Shown here one piece after another: positions 22,110 to 30,374 of a DNA stretch of 36,311 nucleotides. Source of the DNA: a virus; the IMG/VR virus record IMGVR_UViG_3300042988_000495, positions 1-36,311 of that record. The stretch is one strand, 5' to 3'. Each line of letters starts with the position of its first letter. Positions within the stretch are counted from its first letter, which is position 1. The notes beneath the pieces are model-generated. The model had not been told where the DNA came from. It searched no databases and worked only from the letters and a program-made list of their open reading frames with translations. A program made the translations under genes and the position numbers.

Positions 22110-22274
22110 ATGAATTGGTTGCTGAATAGGCTACGCGAACCTAGCACATGGTTTGGCTTATTTGCTGTGGGCAGTGCTTTTTTTGGCATTGAGCTTACGC
22201 CAGATCAAAAAGAAGCAGTCATGATGCTGGCCATTGCTTTGCTGGGTGGTGGCTTAGTGGTTAGTAAAGGGTAG
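22110..22274 (+). CDS. Small holin-like protein
   Basis: A 54-aa protein. Layout R-E-P-S-T-W-x-G-L at the N-terminus, then two hydrophobic helices (LFAVGSAFFGI and VMMLAIALLGGGLVV) separated by an acidic turn (ELTPDQKEA). This is the form of many small proteobacterial phage holins that release the endolysin. It starts five bases after the previous stop, in the lysis cassette, and its stop is 39 bases before the IS. Confidence 0.75.
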   Translation: MNWLLNRLREPSTWFGLFAVGSAFFGIELTPDQKEAVMMLAIALLGGGLVVSKG

Positions 22275-22301
22275 CCTAGCCTAAAGTAGGCGAATCTAGG
22301 C

Positions 22302-22313
22302 AATGAATGAAAT
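22302..22313. repeat. Target-site duplication, left copy
   Basis: AATGAATGAAAT, identical to 23308-23319, directly beside the left inverted repeat of the IS. Confidence 0.85.
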
Positions 22314-22327
22314 AGAGTTGTATTAAC

Positions 22328-22352
22328 GAGTAATTATTCCTCATAATTACTC
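22328..22352. repeat. Subterminal 10-bp hairpin of the IS
   Basis: GAGTAATTAT, loop TCCTC, ATAATTACTC, directly inside the left inverted repeat. Such structures can hide the transposase start from outside transcription. Confidence 0.75.
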
Positions 22353-22382
22353 AAATAAATTACTGAAAAACAGGATTAACAA

Positions 22383-22874
22383 TTGAAAATTACGACCTCA
22401 GAATTAAAACAAGATAGACAATGGCGAGCGACAGTAGGGATGAGTGAAAAGCAGTTTTTTATTTTACTCGAACATTTTAAAAAAGCTTATTTTGAAACCT
22501 ACAAAGAAGAGTTATCTAAAAGGAAAGTCGATGTCAATATTGAATATTGCATAGAAAATGAAGAAGAACTTTTATTATTTACGTTATTTAGTATTAAATC
22601 AGGATTAACCTATGATGTTTTAGGATTTGTCTGTGGGATGAATGGCTCTAATGCCAAACGCAATCAAGGAATTGGTTTAGAAATATTAGTGAAAACATTA
22701 ACGGAACTCGGTGTCATGCCAAAACGTCAGCTATTGAGTGTTAATGACTTTGAGGATTTTTTCAAGAAAGAAAAGGATTTGATTTTTGATGCGACTGAGC
22801 AACGCATACAGCGTCCGTGTGACTATGAAAAACAAAAAGAAACTTATTCAGGTAAAAAAAAACTAATACACTAA
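22383..22874 (+). CDS. IS transposase, N-terminal frame
   Basis: A 163-aa frame with TTG start after AGGA. It carries a helix-turn-helix-like N-terminal part (LTYDVLGFVCGMNGSNAKRN) and the first catalytic Asp in I-F-D-A-T-E-Q-R-I-Q-R-P (about residue 139). The frame ends after G-K-K-K coded by nine A (22854-22862). A -1 slip there joins it to the next frame and gives about 299 aa in total. If no slip occurs, the protein lacks the second Asp and Glu and is inactive. Confidence 0.85.
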   Translation: MKITTSELKQDRQWRATVGMSEKQFFILLEHFKKAYFETYKEELSKRKVDVNIEYCIENEEELLLFTLFSIKSGLTYDVLGFVCGMNGSNAKRNQGIGLEILVKTLTELGVMPKRQLLSVNDFEDFFKKEKDLIFDATEQRIQRPCDYEKQKETYSGKKKLIH

Positions 22875-22879
22875 AATCG

Positions 22880-23281
22880 ATGCTCATCTCAACAAAAACA
22901 AAGGTCATCAAATATCTTAGTCATTGTTGTTATGGAAAAGAACATGATTTTTCGATATTAAAAAAAGAATTTCCACCCAGTCAACCTTGGTTTAAAAACT
23001 TTAATGTAAAAGTTGATTTAGGTTATTTAGGTATAGTGAAAGAATACGAGTGCAAATCCATTTCAATTCCTTATAAAAAATCAAAGAACAATCCATTAAC
23101 CGATGAGCAAAAATCCGTTAATAAGCAATTCGCTTCAGAAAGAATTTTTATTGAGAATAGTATTGCTGGGTTAAAACGCTATCGTATTCTTTCAGATAGG
23201 CTTCGTATCCATGATATTGATTTATATGATGATATTCTTGGCGTGTGTGCAGGTTTGTGGAATTTCTATTTGGCTAACTAA
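22880..23281 (+). CDS. IS transposase, C-terminal frame (DDE_Tnp_4)
   Basis: It continues from the slip at 22862 (residues T-N-T-L-K-S-M); the ATG at 22880 is internal to the joined protein. The second Asp is in V-K-V-D-L-G-Y-L-G-I and the Glu in I-F-I-E-N-S-I-A-G-L-K-R-Y-R-I-L, both typical spacings of DDE transposases with K-R following. It cuts and joins the IS ends. No internal stop is seen in this half. Confidence 0.85.
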   Translation: MLISTKTKVIKYLSHCCYGKEHDFSILKKEFPPSQPWFKNFNVKVDLGYLGIVKEYECKSISIPYKKSKNNPLTDEQKSVNKQFASERIFIENSIAGLKRYRILSDRLRIHDIDLYDDILGVCAGLWNFYLAN

Positions 23282-23307
23282 CTGTTTTTTATAGTTAAAA
23301 CAACTCT

Positions 23308-23319
23308 AATGAATGAAAT
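23308..23319. repeat. Target-site duplication, right copy
   Basis: AATGAATGAAAT. This copy includes the start codon of the terminase small subunit (ATG at 23309), so the gene keeps its coding sequence but lost its native upstream leader. Confidence 0.85.
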
Positions 23320-23599
23320 GGTTAATCGCGGAAATGCTGGACAGGGAAGGCAAAAAGGAACGCCGAACAAAGTCACCAAAGAATTGAAAGATATGATTCT
23401 TGGTGCTTTAGATGATGCTGGCGGACAGGAATATCTAAAAAGACAAGCCGAAGCAAATCCTGGTGCTTTTTTATCATTAGTTGGTAAATGCTTACCGAAG
23501 GAAATAAAAGCAGATGTTCATAGCTCATCAGCTCAAACATTAACAGACGAAGAATTAGACGCAAAGATTAAAGAAAAGCTGGCATTGCTCAATGAATAA
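23309..23599 (+). CDS. Terminase small subunit-like protein
   Basis: A 96-aa protein. R-G-N-A-G-Q-G-R-Q-K-G-T-P-N-K-V-T-K is a DNA-binding head found in small terminase-like proteins; I-L-G-A-L-D-D-A-G-G-Q-E-Y-L-K-R-Q and F-L-S-L-V-G-K-x-L-P follow. It recognises phage DNA for packaging. It overlaps the large subunit by eight bases. No Shine-Dalgarno lies before the ATG since the IS end occupies that place. Confidence 0.75.
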   Translation: MNEMVNRGNAGQGRQKGTPNKVTKELKDMILGALDDAGGQEYLKRQAEANPGAFLSLVGKCLPKEIKADVHSSSAQTLTDEELDAKIKEKLALLNE

Positions 23600-25013
23600 G
23601 CGTGAATTATTAGAGCTATTAGAAGAAAAAGAATTGCGCATTAAGCGCAATAAGATTCGATCATACTTTAAAGATGATGGCGCGTTTAGACGTAGTTTAT
23701 ACACAAAGCACACAGCATTCTTTGAAGCTGGCGCAAAATATCGTCAACGCTTAATGCTTGCAGCAAATCGTATTGGCAAAACCGAATCAATTGGATGCTA
23801 TGAACTTACATTACACTTGACAGGCGACTACCCGCATTGGTGGCGCGGCAGGCGATTTGATAAATCAATTCGCGCATGGGCAGCTGGCGATACAGGTAAA
23901 ACGACGCGCGACATTTTGCAACAAAAGCTGCTTGGCGATTTTGGCGATTTTGGCACAGGTTTAATTCCTCATGCATCATTGATTGATGCAAAATCAAAAG
24001 CAGGCATCGCGGATGCAATTGAAATTGTTCAAGTTAAGCATAAAAGCGGCGGCGTTTCATTGCTTAACTTGAAGTCATACGACCAGCGACGCGAAGCATT
24101 TCAAGGTAGTGAACAAGATGTGATTCTGTTGGATGAAGAGCCGCCGCTAGAAATATACACTGAGTGTTTGCTCAGAACAATGACAAACAACGGCTTATTA
24201 ATGCTGACATTCACGCCATTGATGGGCATTAGTGAAGTGGTTTTAGCATTCTTACCAAGTGGGCAAATAACAGAAACATCAAACGACGCGGGCAAGTATG
24301 TTATCACCGCCACTTGGGACGATGTGCCGCATTTAAGCGAAGAAGTTAAAACAGAATTACTTGAATCGATACCACCATTTCAACGAGATGCACGCTCAAA
24401 AGGTGTGCCGCAATTAGGCGCGGGTGCTATCTATCCCGTGCCAGAATCAGACTTTGTTGTTGATGATTTCCCGATTCCAGAGCATTGGGCGAAAGTTTAC
24501 GGCATGGATGTTGGTTGGAATCGCACGGCGGCGGTCTGGGGCGCAATCGATAGAGATACTGGCATTGTTTATTTATTTAGCGAACATTATCGCGGACAAG
24601 CCGAGCCGATTATTCACGCTGAGGCGATTAAAAGTCGGGGAGATTGGATTCAAGGCGTGATTGACCCCGCGTCACGCGGAAGAAGTCAAAAAGATGGAGA
24701 GCAACTTTATGAACAATACTTACAACTGGGGCTTCAAATACAACCAGCCGTCAATGCGCGAGAAGCTGGCATCTATGCAGTATGGCAAATGCTATCGGCA
24801 GGCAAGCTCAAGGTTTTTAAATCGTTATCAAATTGGCTGAGTGAATTCAGGCTTTATAGAAGAGATGAAAAAGGAAACATCGTAAAAGAAAACGATCATT
24901 GCATGGATGCAACGAGATACTTAATTATGAGCGGCTTAGATGTTGCTAGCGTTCAGACAAAGAAAAAACAAGCAAGAGAATTTCAAAATACAAGCGGCGG
25001 ATGGATGGGATAA
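23592..25013 (+). CDS. Terminase large subunit
   Basis: A 473-aa protein. ATPase: Walker A A-A-N-R-I-G-K-T (57-64), Walker B V-I-L-L-D-E-E-P-P (about 177-185). Nuclease: Y-G-M-D-V-G-W-N (about 302-309), I-D-P-A-S-R-G-R-S-Q (about 355-365), and a D-H-C-M-D-A-T-R-Y end (about 435-443). It cuts concatemers and pumps DNA into the head through the portal. Motif set complete, length normal. Confidence 0.95.
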   Translation: MNKRELLELLEEKELRIKRNKIRSYFKDDGAFRRSLYTKHTAFFEAGAKYRQRLMLAANRIGKTESIGCYELTLHLTGDYPHWWRGRRFDKSIRAWAAGDTGKTTRDILQQKLLGDFGDFGTGLIPHASLIDAKSKAGIADAIEIVQVKHKSGGVSLLNLKSYDQRREAFQGSEQDVILLDEEPPLEIYTECLLRTMTNNGLLMLTFTPLMGISEVVLAFLPSGQITETSNDAGKYVITATWDDVPHLSEEVKTELLESIPPFQRDARSKGVPQLGAGAIYPVPESDFVVDDFPIPEHWAKVYGMDVGWNRTAAVWGAIDRDTGIVYLFSEHYRGQAEPIIHAEAIKSRGDWIQGVIDPASRGRSQKDGEQLYEQYLQLGLQIQPAVNAREAGIYAVWQMLSAGKLKVFKSLSNWLSEFRLYRRDEKGNIVKENDHCMDATRYLIMSGLDVASVQTKKKQAREFQNTSGGWMG

Positions 25014-25016
25014 ACA

Positions 25017-25331
25017 ATGAAGGCGATTTATATTTTATTAAAAGACGCAACAACAACGCAGACATCACAGGCAGTCAGCATCAATCCCAGTGGCCCGCAA
25101 ACTGTTCAAGCCACGATAGCAGGCACTGGCGCGGTAAGTGCAACCGTTGAAATTTACGGTTCAAACACACCGACCTTTTCAGATGCCTTGCTTTTAGCAA
25201 CGTGCAGTTTGTCTGGCACAACAACAGACAAAACAGGTGCGGTCATCGAAGCTCAATGGCTTTATATGTGGGGCAAAGTAACGGCGATTAGCGGCACAAG
25301 TGCAACGGTTAATGTGACGGTGGGTGTTTAA
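25017..25331 (+). CDS. Small beta-rich virion protein
   Basis: A 104-aa protein composed of beta-type sequence rich in Thr, Ser, Ala and Val (TVQATIAGTGAVSATVEIYGS). It ends 1 base before the next gene. It has the look of a small capsid-decorating or fibre-base protein. No family named. Confidence 0.55.
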   Translation: MKAIYILLKDATTTQTSQAVSINPSGPQTVQATIAGTGAVSATVEIYGSNTPTFSDALLLATCSLSGTTTDKTGAVIEAQWLYMWGKVTAISGTSATVNVTVGV

Positions 25332-25332
25332 C

Positions 25333-27165
25333 ATGGGAACAACAACACTCACACAATTTGCAGGTGGTGGTTCAAGTGCCACAACGCTTGACGGTCTATC
25401 CGATGTTGCTATCACAACACCAACAGATGGGCAGGTTTTAAGCTATGACAGCGTGTCAGGCGGATGGGTTAATGAAGCCATTGCAGGAACAGGGACAGTT
25501 ACATCTGTGGCGGTATCAGGCGGCACAACGGGCTTAAGTGTCACAGGTAGCCCAATCACATCATCAGGCACGGTCACATTGGGCGGCACGCTTGCTATTG
25601 CTAACGGCGGCACAGGTCAAACAACTGCTAATGCGGCGTTCAACGCACTTGCACCAAGTCAAACAGGCAACGCTGGAAAACTACTCACATCAGACGGTAC
25701 TAATACCAGTTGGGCGACACCCTCGTTTGACAGCCTTTCGGACGTAACGATTACAACACCGTCAAGCGGACAGGTCGTTAAATACAACGGTAGTGTGTGG
25801 GTGAATGATACGGTGTCTGGTGGTGTGTCTAATTTAGAGGAGCTTACTGATGTCGTCTTTGTAGATGACCCCGTTGCTGGGGATGTCTTAATCTACTCTG
25901 GTGGGATTTGGATGAACGGAGGTGTTCCTGCCTCGACGCTAAATGGACTTTCAGATGTCACCATTACAACGCCAACCGCAGGTCAGGTTGTTAAATACAA
26001 CGGCAGTGCTTGGGTGAATGACACGGTTTCAGGTGGTGGCGGTAGTTCAACATTAACCATTGACGCTAAAACAGGGGCTTACACGGTAGTTGCTGGTGAT
26101 TTGGGCAAAATTATCAACTGTACAGCGAATAGCTTTACCGTTTCACTCACAGCGGCGGCTACTTTAGGCGCAGGGTTTAATTGTTGGATTTGGAATACGT
26201 CAGACTCAATAACCCATGTTGTTACTATTGACCCTAACGCATTAGAAACCATTGACGGCGTTTCAACGTTGATTCTAAGACGTGGTGAGGGTGTTCAAAT
26301 CGTTTGTGATGGAACGAATTGGCAAACTGGCGATAAGAAGGCGATGCGTGGGTATGTTGAAAATGCGTCTATGTCAAGCACTAGACCGATAGCGTCAGGT
26401 GCAAATAGTTTAGCTATTGGTTTTAATTCAAACCCGGCTGGCTCACAAGCAGTCACAGGCGCAGGAGCAATGGCATTAGGTGGTTCTTATGCGTCAGGTA
26501 CGGATTCATTTGCAGCGGCTATTGCTAATAATACATCGAGTTATGGGGCGACCCAGTTTAATGGTGTAGCTCTCGGTTATCTGAACAAAGCCGCTGGCGG
26601 ATATTCATTAGCGTTAGGAAGGTCCTCGACGGCTTCAGCTTCGGATGCTATTGTTTTAGGTAGGTCGTCTCAGGCAGCAGGACAAAGTTCTATCGTGTTT
26701 GGTTATAATGTCCTTGTCTCTACCGCTGGAAAAGTGGGGTTTGGTAACATATCGGCGTTGAGTACAGGGATTTATTCAGGGCAAATGCCGCTTGTTGGCG
26801 CAACAACTGATGCAACACCTAAAGTTCTTACATCAGATACAGGCGCAGCATCAACAACCAATCAACTCATCCTCGTTAACAACTCAGCCGTATCCTTCAC
26901 AGGTACTATCGTTGCTCGTCAACAAGCCTCTCAAGGTACAGCGACAGCAGCTTGGGAAGTGAAGGGGGTTATTCGTCGAGAAGGGACTGCGGCATCCACC
27001 ACGCTTATTGCGTCCACTGTGACGGCTATCGACAACACGCCTGCTTGGACATTGGCATTATCAGCAGACACAACTAACGGTGGGTTAGCTGTCACATTCA
27101 CAGGTGCAGCAGCCACAAACATCCGTGTGCTTGGCACACTTTATACTAGCGAGGTAGTTTACTAA
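25333..27165 (+). CDS. Fibre protein with YadA-like head repeats
   Basis: A 610-aa protein. ATG at 25333 rather than a GTG three codons before. Residues 15-230 contain four copies of the module L-S-D-V-T-I-T-T-P-x-x-G-Q-V-V-K-Y-N-G-S (one diverged). Residues 345-470 are repeats of A-x-G-x-x-S-x-A and L-A-L-G-R-S-S-T-A-S-A-S, like the left-handed roll of YadA-type trimeric adhesins. The C-terminus is beta-rich. A surface fibre on head or neck is likely, because it sits between terminase and portal genes. Confidence 0.75.
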   Translation: MGTTTLTQFAGGGSSATTLDGLSDVAITTPTDGQVLSYDSVSGGWVNEAIAGTGTVTSVAVSGGTTGLSVTGSPITSSGTVTLGGTLAIANGGTGQTTANAAFNALAPSQTGNAGKLLTSDGTNTSWATPSFDSLSDVTITTPSSGQVVKYNGSVWVNDTVSGGVSNLEELTDVVFVDDPVAGDVLIYSGGIWMNGGVPASTLNGLSDVTITTPTAGQVVKYNGSAWVNDTVSGGGGSSTLTIDAKTGAYTVVAGDLGKIINCTANSFTVSLTAAATLGAGFNCWIWNTSDSITHVVTIDPNALETIDGVSTLILRRGEGVQIVCDGTNWQTGDKKAMRGYVENASMSSTRPIASGANSLAIGFNSNPAGSQAVTGAGAMALGGSYASGTDSFAAAIANNTSSYGATQFNGVALGYLNKAAGGYSLALGRSSTASASDAIVLGRSSQAAGQSSIVFGYNVLVSTAGKVGFGNISALSTGIYSGQMPLVGATTDATPKVLTSDTGAASTTNQLILVNNSAVSFTGTIVARQQASQGTATAAWEVKGVIRREGTAASTTLIASTVTAIDNTPAWTLALSADTTNGGLAVTFTGAAATNIRVLGTLYTSEVVY

Positions 27166-27467
27166 TGGCACTTTCGATTGATTTACAAAACTCTCATTTC
27201 GGTATTGCGTTTAATAACGCTTATTACCGCATTGTCACCACAGCAATTACACGTCAAAGAACATCAGGTGAATCTAAGTTCTCTGTCATGATTGATATTG
27301 CTGGCTATGGCACACAAGAGCCGAGTGATGATACGAGAGAGGTTGATTTTAGACGTTATCATACACCGATTGAGACTATTGAATCACAACAAGGCAATAC
27401 GTTTTTAGACAAATGCTATGCTTGGGTAATGGATCAATCGGATATGAACGGTAGTGTGGCAATCTAA
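27165..27467 (+). CDS. Small conserved virion protein
   Basis: A 100-aa protein with F-G-I-A-F-N-N-A-Y-Y-R-I and a central beta stretch with S-K-F-S-V-M-I-D-I-A-G-Y-G. Its start and stop overlap both neighbours by one base (TAATG). It may help the fibre attach or close the head. Family not recognised. Confidence 0.5.
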   Translation: MALSIDLQNSHFGIAFNNAYYRIVTTAITRQRTSGESKFSVMIDIAGYGTQEPSDDTREVDFRRYHTPIETIESQQGNTFLDKCYAWVMDQSDMNGSVAI

Positions 27468-29515
27468 TGATTGATAAAGACGATCTTTTAACGCAAGCTA
27501 AAGAAGCATTTCAACGCGCTTTAGAGTGTGAGACAGATAATCGTAAAGATGCGCTTGATGATGTTAAGTTTGCGCGTTTATCTGAGCAGTGGGATGAGTC
27601 TGTTAAACGCCAGCGTCAGCTTGAAGGCAGACCATGTTTAACCATTAACAAATTGCCAGCTTATATTCGGCAGGTTGTTAATGATTCACGTCAAAATAAA
27701 CCCGCTGTGCACTGTCATCCAGTCGATTCAAACAGCGATAAAGATACAGCAGACATTCTCAACGGATTAATCAGAAATATCGAATACACATCAAATGCTG
27801 ATGTTGCTTACGACACAGCATTGGAAAACGCTGTAACAATGGGTTTTGGCTATTGGCGCATAAACATTGACTATGCGCATGATGATACGTTTGACAAAGA
27901 CTTGCTAATTGAACGCATTGCTAATCCCTTCGCGGTATATGGCGATCCTGATAGTACGGCAGCTGATTCATCCGATTGGAATTGTGCGTTCGTTACCGAA
28001 CTGATCAACAAAGACGAGTTTGAGGCTAAGTATAAAGACAAAAAAGCAGTCGATTGGTTTAACGATGGTTACACGCAGCTTAACGCGCCTTGGGTGGAAG
28101 ATGAAAACGTCTTGGTGTGTGAGTACTGGAAGCGTGAAGAAGTGTTAAGACAAATCGTTATGCTTTCAGATGGCAGCGTTGTTGATGCTGACATTTACTC
28201 GCAACATCGTGAAATTTACGACGCGCTAGGCATTGTTGTTACTAATCAGCGCGAAGTCAAAAGCCACAAGGTCATGCAGTATATTTTGACTGGCGCAGAA
28301 GTTTTGGAGTCAAACGAATGGGCGGGGAGGTACATTCCTATCGTGCCTGTCTATGGTGATGAAATAAACGTTGAAGGTAAGCGTTATTTCCGATCGTTAA
28401 TTCGTGACGCTAAAGATTCACAGCGCATGTTTAACTATTGGCGGACAACGTCAACAGAGATGATTGCACTTGCACCAAGAACGCCATGGGTGGGCAAAAA
28501 AGGTGCTTTCAATTCTGACATAGACAAATGGTCAACGGCTAACACACAAAGCCATGCCTTTATCGAATACGACGGCATGGAACCACCAATGCGTCAGCCT
28601 TATCCCGCGCCAGCGGCTGGCATTATTCAAGAAGCCATGAACGCAAGCGATGACATCAAGGCGATCATTGGTATTTTTGACGCTGGCATGGGTGCGCAAG
28701 GCAATGAGATTAGCGGCAAGGCTATTTTGGCGCGTCAACGTGAAAGCGATACATCAACCTTCCATTTCATTGATAACTTATCGCGTGCCATTCGTCACAC
28801 AGGCAGAATTTTGGTTGATTTAATTCCTAGCGTTTATACTGGCCAGAGAATTATCCGTGTATTAGGCGAAGATAAAAAACCACAAAACGTGCCATTGGGT
28901 CAACCTGTGCAAACACCTGATGGCATGGAGCGCGTGTATGATTTAACGGTGGGTAAATATGACGTAACCGTTGAAGTGGGCGCAAGTTACACGACTAAGC
29001 GCGAACAGGCAGCAGAGCAAATGCTAGAGCTTTTGCGTGTGATGCCTAGCGTTGCGCCGATCATTTCAGACTTGATGGTTAAGAATTTGGATTGGAACGG
29101 CGCAGAAGAAATTGCCGACCGTTTGGCTTTGATGTTGCCACCTGAAATTAAAGGGCAAAACCCACAGGCTCAGGCTTTGCAGCAGCAATTCAATCAGCAA
29201 ATGCAAATGATGCAACAGCAATTGCAAGCAACACAAGCGCAATTATCACAAGCAAGCCAACAACTACAGGCACTTCAGCTTGATCATATGATTGATGCTG
29301 AAAAGCTAAAAATTGACGGTTTCAAGGCTGAAACAGACCGTCTAAAGATAATGCAAACAGCCATGACACCCGAACAGGTGCAAGGCTTAGTATTACAAAC
29401 CGTTCAACAGGTGATGAGTTCGCCAGACGTATTTAACGCGCAACCGATTGTGCCGCAAGTACAGCCTTATCAGCCGCCGCCACCCGTTAACATGAATCAA
29501 CCACTTAATAGGTAA
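27467..29515 (+). CDS. Portal protein, P22-like
   Basis: A 682-aa protein, similar to the 725 aa of P22 gp1. The N-terminal part has the pattern W-D-E-S-V-K-R-Q-R...R-P-C-L-T-I-N-K-L-P-A-Y-I-R-Q-V-V-N-D-S-R-Q-N-K-P, then I-E-Y-T-S-N-A-D-x-A-Y-D-T-A and G-F-G-Y-W-R-I. The C-terminal 120 residues are a Gln-rich helix (barrel-like). The ring of subunits is the DNA channel of the head and docks the terminase. Confidence 0.9.
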   Translation: MIDKDDLLTQAKEAFQRALECETDNRKDALDDVKFARLSEQWDESVKRQRQLEGRPCLTINKLPAYIRQVVNDSRQNKPAVHCHPVDSNSDKDTADILNGLIRNIEYTSNADVAYDTALENAVTMGFGYWRINIDYAHDDTFDKDLLIERIANPFAVYGDPDSTAADSSDWNCAFVTELINKDEFEAKYKDKKAVDWFNDGYTQLNAPWVEDENVLVCEYWKREEVLRQIVMLSDGSVVDADIYSQHREIYDALGIVVTNQREVKSHKVMQYILTGAEVLESNEWAGRYIPIVPVYGDEINVEGKRYFRSLIRDAKDSQRMFNYWRTTSTEMIALAPRTPWVGKKGAFNSDIDKWSTANTQSHAFIEYDGMEPPMRQPYPAPAAGIIQEAMNASDDIKAIIGIFDAGMGAQGNEISGKAILARQRESDTSTFHFIDNLSRAIRHTGRILVDLIPSVYTGQRIIRVLGEDKKPQNVPLGQPVQTPDGMERVYDLTVGKYDVTVEVGASYTTKREQAAEQMLELLRVMPSVAPIISDLMVKNLDWNGAEEIADRLALMLPPEIKGQNPQAQALQQQFNQQMQMMQQQLQATQAQLSQASQQLQALQLDHMIDAEKLKIDGFKAETDRLKIMQTAMTPEQVQGLVLQTVQQVMSSPDVFNAQPIVPQVQPYQPPPPVNMNQPLNR

Positions 29516-29521
29516 CAGACA

Positions 29522-30349
29522 ATGGATGAAAACGACCAAGTAGACGTGTTAGACACTGAAACAGTCGATGATGTAACAGATGAATCACAAGAATCATTAG
29601 ATGATCAACTTGATGATGAAGCCTTGCCCGAAGAAGATGATAGCGAAGAGCTAGAACACGACGGGCAAAAGTACAAGCTGCCAAAAGCATTGAAACCGCT
29701 TTTGATGATGCAAGCTGACTACACGCAAAAAACGCAAGCATTAGCTGAGCAGCGCAAAGCGTTGGAAGTTGAAGCATCGCAACAACAAGCAAGAATCAAT
29801 CAGAATCTTCAAGAAGTTGCGCAAATCGTAAACATTGATCAGCAATTACAGCAATTACAGAACGTAAACTGGCAACAATTAAGCGACAACGATCCGCTTC
29901 AAGCGCAGCAGCTTTGGTTTAAGTTTCAACAGCTAAAAGATGCACGCGGGCAGATTGTCAGCACAATATCACAGCGCGAGCAGCAGCTAAAAGAGCAAGC
30001 ACAACAAGCTCAAGCGCAAGCTTTGCAACAAGGCAATGAGCAACTGGCTAAAGATATTCCAGGCTGGGGTGCTGAAAAAGCTAAACAGATTTTAGACTTT
30101 GCACAAGCTGAGCTAGGTTATAGTATGCACGAGCTGCAAAACATCACTGACCCGCGCATTGTTAAGACGTTACACGCGGCAATGATCGGTCAGCAAGTGT
30201 TGAAAAAGCAGGCTAAGCCTAAGGTCGATGCAAAACCCGTTAAAACGGTTGGCAAGGGATCACCTGCAACAAAAGATCCTAGCAGAATGTCAACTGAAGA
30301 ATGGATGCGTTCACGTAGTGAGCAAATCCGAAAGCAAAAGAGACGCTAA
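29522..30349 (+). CDS. Scaffolding protein
   Basis: A 275-aa protein. The first 45 residues are acidic and disordered, then a central helix P-L-L-M-M-Q-A-D-Y-T-Q-K-T-Q-A-L-A-E-Q-R-K and Gln-rich coiled coil, and a basic C-terminus (SEQIRKQKRR) suited to contact the coat protein. It lies between portal and coat genes as in P22. It guides head assembly and leaves before packaging. Confidence 0.8.
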   Translation: MDENDQVDVLDTETVDDVTDESQESLDDQLDDEALPEEDDSEELEHDGQKYKLPKALKPLLMMQADYTQKTQALAEQRKALEVEASQQQARINQNLQEVAQIVNIDQQLQQLQNVNWQQLSDNDPLQAQQLWFKFQQLKDARGQIVSTISQREQQLKEQAQQAQAQALQQGNEQLAKDIPGWGAEKAKQILDFAQAELGYSMHELQNITDPRIVKTLHAAMIGQQVLKKQAKPKVDAKPVKTVGKGSPATKDPSRMSTEEWMRSRSEQIRKQKRR

Positions 30350-30374
30350 ACACAATTCCTAAAAGGAGACTACA

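Larger units (their letters stand above)
22314..23307 (+). mobile_element. Insertion sequence with DDE_Tnp_4-type transposase, 994 bp
   Basis: Ends are inverted repeats: AGAGTTGTATTAAC (22314-22327) and GTTAAAACAACTCT (23294-23307), one mismatch in 14. A 12-bp direct duplication flanks it. Two overlapping transposase frames fill it. The perfect flanks suggest a recent insertion between the holin and terminase small-subunit genes. Confidence 0.9.
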
